A stretch of 7,843 bases of DNA from contig DRKV01000065.1 in the NCBI GenBank assembly GCA_011051635.1, positions 1-7,843 of the forward strand, written 5' to 3'. Both the position numbers and the translations under genes were made by a program. Below the pieces are notes generated by a model. It was not told the DNA's origin. It saw nothing but the letters and a program-made list of their open reading frames with translations, and searched no databases. Each line of letters starts with the position of its first letter. Position 1 is the stretch's first letter. Below are positions 4,512 through 7,843 of the stretch, one piece after another. The stretch is from Chloroflexota bacterium. GTDB taxonomy: Bacteria > Chloroflexota > Anaerolineae > Anaerolineales > DRKV01.

Positions 4512-5804
4512 TCACGGTATCACCGACCCCCGCGCCCCGTAGGGACTGGCCGTGACGGTGCGGTCGCCGTTGGTGAGACTGCCCTGGTAGGGCTTCTCTC
4601 CGAAGTGGGCCTGCCAGCCGCCCAGCACAAAGGGGATTGCGCCATCGGCGGGAATCCACACCCCGTTGTACTTGCGCGCCACGTGGACGTGCGCTCCGCT
4701 GGCCGGGCCGCCCTCGCAGGAGGGATGTCCCAGCCGCGCGCCGGGTTTGACATCCGTGCCGACGGGCAGCCTGCCGTCTTCGGCTATGTGCATGAAGAGC
4801 AAGGCCCATCCGCTTTGTTCGCAGCCGTCGAAATCCAGGTCGAGCACCAGCGCCCCGTTGGCGGAGCGCGCCACCCGCCCGGCGGCGGGGGCCAGCACCC
4901 AGTCCGGCGAGACGGAACAGGCCTCCTCGCCCCGCAGGGTGGGCGCAAAATCGAGAGCCGCCCAGGGGCCGACCCGCGTCCAGGGGGGATGCGGGCCGCC
5001 GGTCAGCGCCCAGGGATGCTCGGCAGGGTCGGGAAAGGGCAGGGTCAGTTCGGGCTGCTTCAGGCCGGGGGGCAGGAGGGGCGCGGCGTCTCTCGGCCAG
5101 GGGTCGCCGAAGCGGGCGGCGTAAACGCCCAGGAATTCGTTCAGGGCAGCCTCGCCCCCGCCTGGGGGGAGCGCTCCGGCGGCCTCCAGGCGGGAGAAGA
5201 GATACCACACCGCGGCGCTGCCCGCGTTCCAGGCCGGATTGGGGAGGGCGAGTTCCAGGGGGGGAGAGCCGAACTGCCGGGCGTAAAAGGCGGCGTTGAC
5301 CTGTTCCGCGGCCCAGGTGAACTGGCGGTAGAAGCCCTTGTAACGCTCGTCGCGCACCCCCAGGAGGTAGGTTTCGTCCATCTTCTCGCCGCTGTCGCCG
5401 TAAACGCAGTGGCAGCGGGATTCGAGCAGGGCAATCAGCAGGCGGGGGTTGACCGAGTTCTCCAGGGCGACGCGGGCCAGCACCTGCGCCGCGGGAGTGC
5501 GCCCCGTGCTGGGCAGGTATTGCTCCGCGGCGCTCAACCAGCCTCCCGCAGTTGTGATTTCAGCGGCGGCGTCGAAGCCGCAGGCGCTCGGCCCGTCCAC
5601 CACCGCCCCGTCGGGGAGCAGGTTCTGGGAGGGGTCGAGGGTGGCCTGCGGGAGGGGCGCGGGAGAAGCGGTCACGGCCTGCGTAGGGGCAAAGGCGGGC
5701 GGCAGCGTAGACGCCACCGGCAAAGCCGACCCCCGCGGCTGCAAAAAGGGCAGATTGCAGGCCAGGGTGAAGGCGGCGAGGAGGATGGGAAGTTTGCGTA
5801 TCAT
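4512..5804 (-). CDS. M23 metallopeptidase lipoprotein without LysM, 430 aa (paralogue B)
   Basis: The ATG at 5804 gives a short lipoprotein signal (MIRKLPILLAAFTLAC, lipobox Cys16). The start codon lies inside a heptamer repeat and has no Shine-Dalgarno sequence. After a Pro/Ala/Thr linker (17-60) there is no LysM domain, unlike paralogues A and C. The helical lysozyme-like domain (about 61-236) has NPRLLIALLESRCHC, with an insertion and extra cysteines (C131, C133) where the others have YQSG or YRSG. The M23 domain keeps every zinc ligand: H272, D285, H339, H372, H374. Its acidic loop is altered to DLDFDGCEQ with a further Cys328; the conserved pair C296/C363 remains. It probably binds or cuts a somewhat different wall site, since binding and middle domains have diverged while the catalytic core has not. 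Its stop is 97 bp from the start of A. Confidence 0.84.
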   Translation of the reverse strand: MIRKLPILLAAFTLACNLPFLQPRGSALPVASTLPPAFAPTQAVTASPAPLPQATLDPSQNLLPDGAVVDGPSACGFDAAAEITTAGGWLSAAEQYLPSTGRTPAAQVLARVALENSVNPRLLIALLESRCHCVYGDSGEKMDETYLLGVRDERYKGFYRQFTWAAEQVNAAFYARQFGSPPLELALPNPAWNAGSAAVWYLFSRLEAAGALPPGGGEAALNEFLGVYAARFGDPWPRDAAPLLPPGLKQPELTLPFPDPAEHPWALTGGPHPPWTRVGPWAALDFAPTLRGEEACSVSPDWVLAPAAGRVARSANGALVLDLDFDGCEQSGWALLFMHIAEDGRLPVGTDVKPGARLGHPSCEGGPASGAHVHVARKYNGVWIPADGAIPFVLGGWQAHFGEKPYQGSLTNGDRTVTASPYGARGSVIP

Positions 5805-5852
5805 GTGTCACGTATCATGTGTCACGTGGCACGTGGCACTTGGCACATGGCA
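5797..5852. repeat. Heptanucleotide tandem repeat array, 8 units, overlapping a start codon
   Basis: Eight consecutive 7-bp units: CGTATCA and TGTGTCA alternate twice, then CGTGGCA twice, CTTGGCA and CATGGCA; degenerate copies may continue to about 5866. On the coding strand the consensus is TGMYACG. It fills the 50-bp spacer between the stop of paralogue C (5855-5857) and the start of B, and the ATG of B (5804-5802) lies within it. The unit is related to that of the array at 4434-4510. Confidence 0.88.
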
Positions 5853-5854
5853 CG

Positions 5855-7423
5855 TCATGGGTCGTCATCGGTGCGGGTGATGCGCGTGGCGAAGATGCCC
5901 AGGGGACTGGCGAGCACCGTCTCGTCGCCGCGGGTCATGTAGCCCTCGTAAGGGGCGTGCCCGGCGTGGACGCGCCAGCCGTCCAGGACGAAGGGAATGG
6001 GGCCGTCGGCGGCAATCCATTCGCCGTTGTACTTGCGGGCAAAATGGACGTGCGTGCCGGTGGCGTGGCCGCCCTCACAGGAAGGCTGCCCGATTTTATC
6101 GCCCGTCTCCACCCAGGTTCCCAGAGGGATGCGCCCCTTCTCGGCGATGTGCAGGTAGAGCAAAGCCCAGCCGGTCTGTTCGTAGCCGTCGCCGTCCAGG
6201 TCGAGTACCACCACCCCGCGCTCGGAGCGCACCACCAGCCCCGGGGCGGAGGCCGCCACCCAGTTGATGGTCGGCGCGCAACCCGATTCCATGCTGCCGG
6301 GGGCGAAATCAATCGCCGCCCAGGCCCCGTCACGCTCCCAGGCCCCGTGCGGCCCGCCGGTGAAGCCCCACAACTGGCCGCGCAGGAAGGGCAGGATGAG
6401 GGGCGGCTGCTCCAAATCGGGCGGGTAGAGCGGCTCCACCTCCCGCGCCCGCAGCCACAAATCGCCGAACATGCGCTCGTGAGTGGCGATGAAGCCCGTA
6501 TCGGCATCCAGAGCGGCCTCCCAGGCCGCGCGCCCCGCCCCCTGCGAGAAAAAGTATTGCAGGGCGGCGGTCCCGGCGTTCAGCGAGGGGGCGATGCGGA
6601 TGATGCTCCCGTCGGCAAAAGTCAGCGCCGTCAAGCGGCCCTCCCGCCAGCCGTAGTAGCCGATGGAAAGTTGGTTGACCGCCCAGACAAGTTGATGGTA
6701 CAGGTCGCTGTGGTTGGGGTCTTGATAGCCCAGAGGGTAATCGCGCTGCGCCTGGGTGGCGGGCTGCCCCAGCACCCAGCCGGAGCGGTACTCCAGCAGC
6801 GCCAGCAGCAGGCGGGGGTTGAGGCTGTTCTCCAGGGCGACACGCTCCACAATCGCCGCTCCGCTCGTCCAGCCGGTGGATTGCAACCACTCGCGGTACG
6901 CACTCAGGTAGCCTCCGGCCTGCTCCACGTAAGCCGCGGTATCGAAATCCACCGCCGAGGGGCTGTAAACGAATTCGCTGTCGGGCAGGAGGTGGAAATC
7001 GCTGCTCGTGAGGCCCAGTTGGGCGGGGATGATGAGCAATTGGCCGGGAGGCAGCAGCCCCTCGGCGGGCAGGGAGTCGGGGGAGGTGATTTGTTGGGGG
7101 AGGACGCCGAAGCGGACGGCTACCACGGGGAGGGTATCGCCCGCCTGGGTGTAGTACAGGATGGGAGGGGCATCCGCGCCCAAAGTGGGTGGCGGAACTA
7201 CCTTTGGGGTGGCTGCCGTTTCCGGGGTTGGCAGCCCCTCCGAAGACGAGTCCGCTCCCCCGATTCCGCCGCCGGGCGCGGGGGTGAAGAGCCAGTCCAA
7301 ATCCACCGGGGTCGGCGTCGGGAGGGTAGTCATCCGGGGGGATGCCGCCGGCGGCAGGGCGCACATCATCAAAAAAAGGGGCAGGAGCGCCAGGAGCAGG
7401 CGGCGGTCAACGGTGGATTTCAT
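5855..7423 (-). CDS. LysM and M23 metallopeptidase lipoprotein, 522 aa (paralogue C)
   Basis: The ATG at 7423 is preceded by GGAGG and opens a signal peptide (MKSTVDRRLLLALLPLFLMMC, possible lipobox Cys21). It overlaps the end of the upstream paralogue by 17 bp, which suggests translational coupling. A long Pro/Thr/Gly linker (22-86) leads to a LysM domain (about 88-134, YYTQAGDTLPVVAVRFGVLP). The helical domain (about 145-325) contains ENSLNPRLLLALLEYRSGWV. The M23 domain has H359, D372 (H-x12-D), H425 in YLH, and H458-x-H460 in GTHVHFARKYNGEW. An acidic loop DLDGDGYEQ (408-416) and the Cys pair C382/C449 are conserved. One change: GHPSCEGG of the others is GQPSCEGG here; that His is not a zinc ligand. 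It is likely a membrane-anchored peptidoglycan endopeptidase. The frame is open well upstream inside the neighbouring gene, but that extension would bury the signal peptide. Confidence 0.86.
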   Translation of the reverse strand: MKSTVDRRLLLALLPLFLMMCALPPAASPRMTTLPTPTPVDLDWLFTPAPGGGIGGADSSSEGLPTPETAATPKVVPPPTLGADAPPILYYTQAGDTLPVVAVRFGVLPQQITSPDSLPAEGLLPPGQLLIIPAQLGLTSSDFHLLPDSEFVYSPSAVDFDTAAYVEQAGGYLSAYREWLQSTGWTSGAAIVERVALENSLNPRLLLALLEYRSGWVLGQPATQAQRDYPLGYQDPNHSDLYHQLVWAVNQLSIGYYGWREGRLTALTFADGSIIRIAPSLNAGTAALQYFFSQGAGRAAWEAALDADTGFIATHERMFGDLWLRAREVEPLYPPDLEQPPLILPFLRGQLWGFTGGPHGAWERDGAWAAIDFAPGSMESGCAPTINWVAASAPGLVVRSERGVVVLDLDGDGYEQTGWALLYLHIAEKGRIPLGTWVETGDKIGQPSCEGGHATGTHVHFARKYNGEWIAADGPIPFVLDGWRVHAGHAPYEGYMTRGDETVLASPLGIFATRITRTDDDP

Positions 7424-7843
7424 TTTCCTCCGAGCGGCCATTCCAGGCCTCGATAACTTCTCCGTTGCGGCGCAGGTAGCCGTCGTAAGGCACGCCCGTG
7501 CCGGAGGAAACCCAGCCGTCCAGGACGAAGGGGAGGTCGCCGTCGGCGGGAATCCACTCGCCGTTGTACTTGCGCGCCAGGTGGAGGTGGGTTCCGGTGG
7601 AAAGCCCCCCCTCGCAAGAGGGATGCCCGATGCGCTCTCCGGCGCGCAGGTAGGTGCTGGGATGCACCCGGTCGCGGCTGTCGATGTGCATGTAGAGCAC
7701 GTCCCAGCCGGTCTGCTCCAGCCCGTCGCCGTCCAGGTCTTGCACCACAGCCCCGTCTTCGGCGCGCACAATCAGGCCGTCGGCCACGGCCACCACCCAG
7801 GCGGAGGAAGGCACGCAGCCCAAAGCGTCGCCGGGAGGGGCGA
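7407..7843 (-). CDS. C-terminal M23 peptidase domain of a fourth paralogue (D), cut by the window edge
   Basis: About 145 residues are visible, entering from the right edge in frame with DFAP (the start of that motif is outside). The visible part holds GCVPSSAWVVAVADG, the acidic loop DLDGDGLEQTGW, the YMH strand with the second-strand His, HPSCEGGLSTGTHLHLARKYNGEW-type zinc motif with the HxH pair, and the FVLDGW region near the end. The conserved cysteines of SGC/GC and PSCEGG are both present. The stop lies 17 bp inside the start of paralogue C, so the two are surely co-transcribed. A TTG codon at 7823 is not a real start: the homologous sequence continues upstream of it. The N-terminal signal and any LysM domain are outside the window. 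Confidence 0.85.
   Translation of the reverse strand, partial: APPGDALGCVPSSAWVVAVADGLIVRAEDGAVVQDLDGDGLEQTGWDVLYMHIDSRDRVHPSTYLRAGERIGHPSCEGGLSTGTHLHLARKYNGEWIPADGDLPFVLDGWVSSGTGVPYDGYLRRNGEVIEAWNGRSEENEIHR

Noticed and set aside
3134..7456. Long plus-strand open frames (3134-4483, 4605-5942, 5819-7456)
   Set aside because: They lie exactly antisense to the peptidase genes, have Gly/Arg/Val-rich composition without domains, and arise from high GC at third positions. The minus frames carry signal peptides and catalytic motifs.
7424..7771. N-terminal extension of paralogue C to 7771
   Set aside because: The extension runs out of frame through the conserved M23 domain of paralogue D, is rich in Thr/Ser/Pro as a shadow frame, and would place the signal peptide 116 residues inside the protein.

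Overview
The window looks like chromosome from a GC-rich environmental bacterium, most likely Chloroflexota of the Anaerolineae type. This is inferred from gene content: a DUF2089/SHOCT-like regulator pair, tandem LysM/M23 lipoproteins with an 'LLEY(Q/R)SG' domain, and spacers built of 7-bp repeats. No rRNA or marker gene is present, so the taxonomy is tentative.

Left third, minus strand (1-1540): a likely three-gene unit. A sigma70-like promoter (1508-1535) and a 12-bp palindrome (1482-1493) precede a DUF2089 zinc-ribbon/HTH protein (1039-1446). Next come a 133-aa SHOCT-like protein (413-814) and the start of a probable DUF4097-type protein that runs off the left edge (1-132). Each start has a good Shine-Dalgarno sequence. 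The first spacer holds GC-rich palindromes and short direct repeats; the second holds inverted repeats and no gene.

Middle (1554-2907): a complete 1195-bp IS1-like insertion sequence on the plus strand. It has 15-bp imperfect terminal inverted repeats, an 8-bp target duplication, and two overlapping ORFs that a -1 frameshift at an A7 run would join into one DDE transposase. It sits between the 3' end of the peptidase cluster and a near-perfect terminator hairpin, so it may have split an operon from its terminator.

Right half, minus strand (2927-7843): four tandem paralogous genes (the rightmost only its 3' part) for secreted, mostly lipoprotein, cell-wall peptidases. Each full protein has a lipobox signal peptide and a low-complexity Pro/Thr linker; a LysM domain (present in two of the three); an all-helical domain resembling a degenerate lysozyme/transglycosylase; and a C-terminal M23 metallopeptidase with all zinc ligands. 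The first His-Asp spacing is H-x12-D, as in the LasA/beta-lytic group, and a D-rich loop is inserted before the Y-x-H strand. The genes are separated by a 17-bp overlap, a 50-bp spacer and a 97-bp spacer. The last two spacers are almost wholly heptanucleotide tandem repeats, one of which supplies the start codon of a peptidase gene.

No tRNA, rRNA, CRISPR array or defence system was seen. The most unusual items are the heptamer-filled spacers of the peptidase cluster and the composite domain architecture of its proteins.
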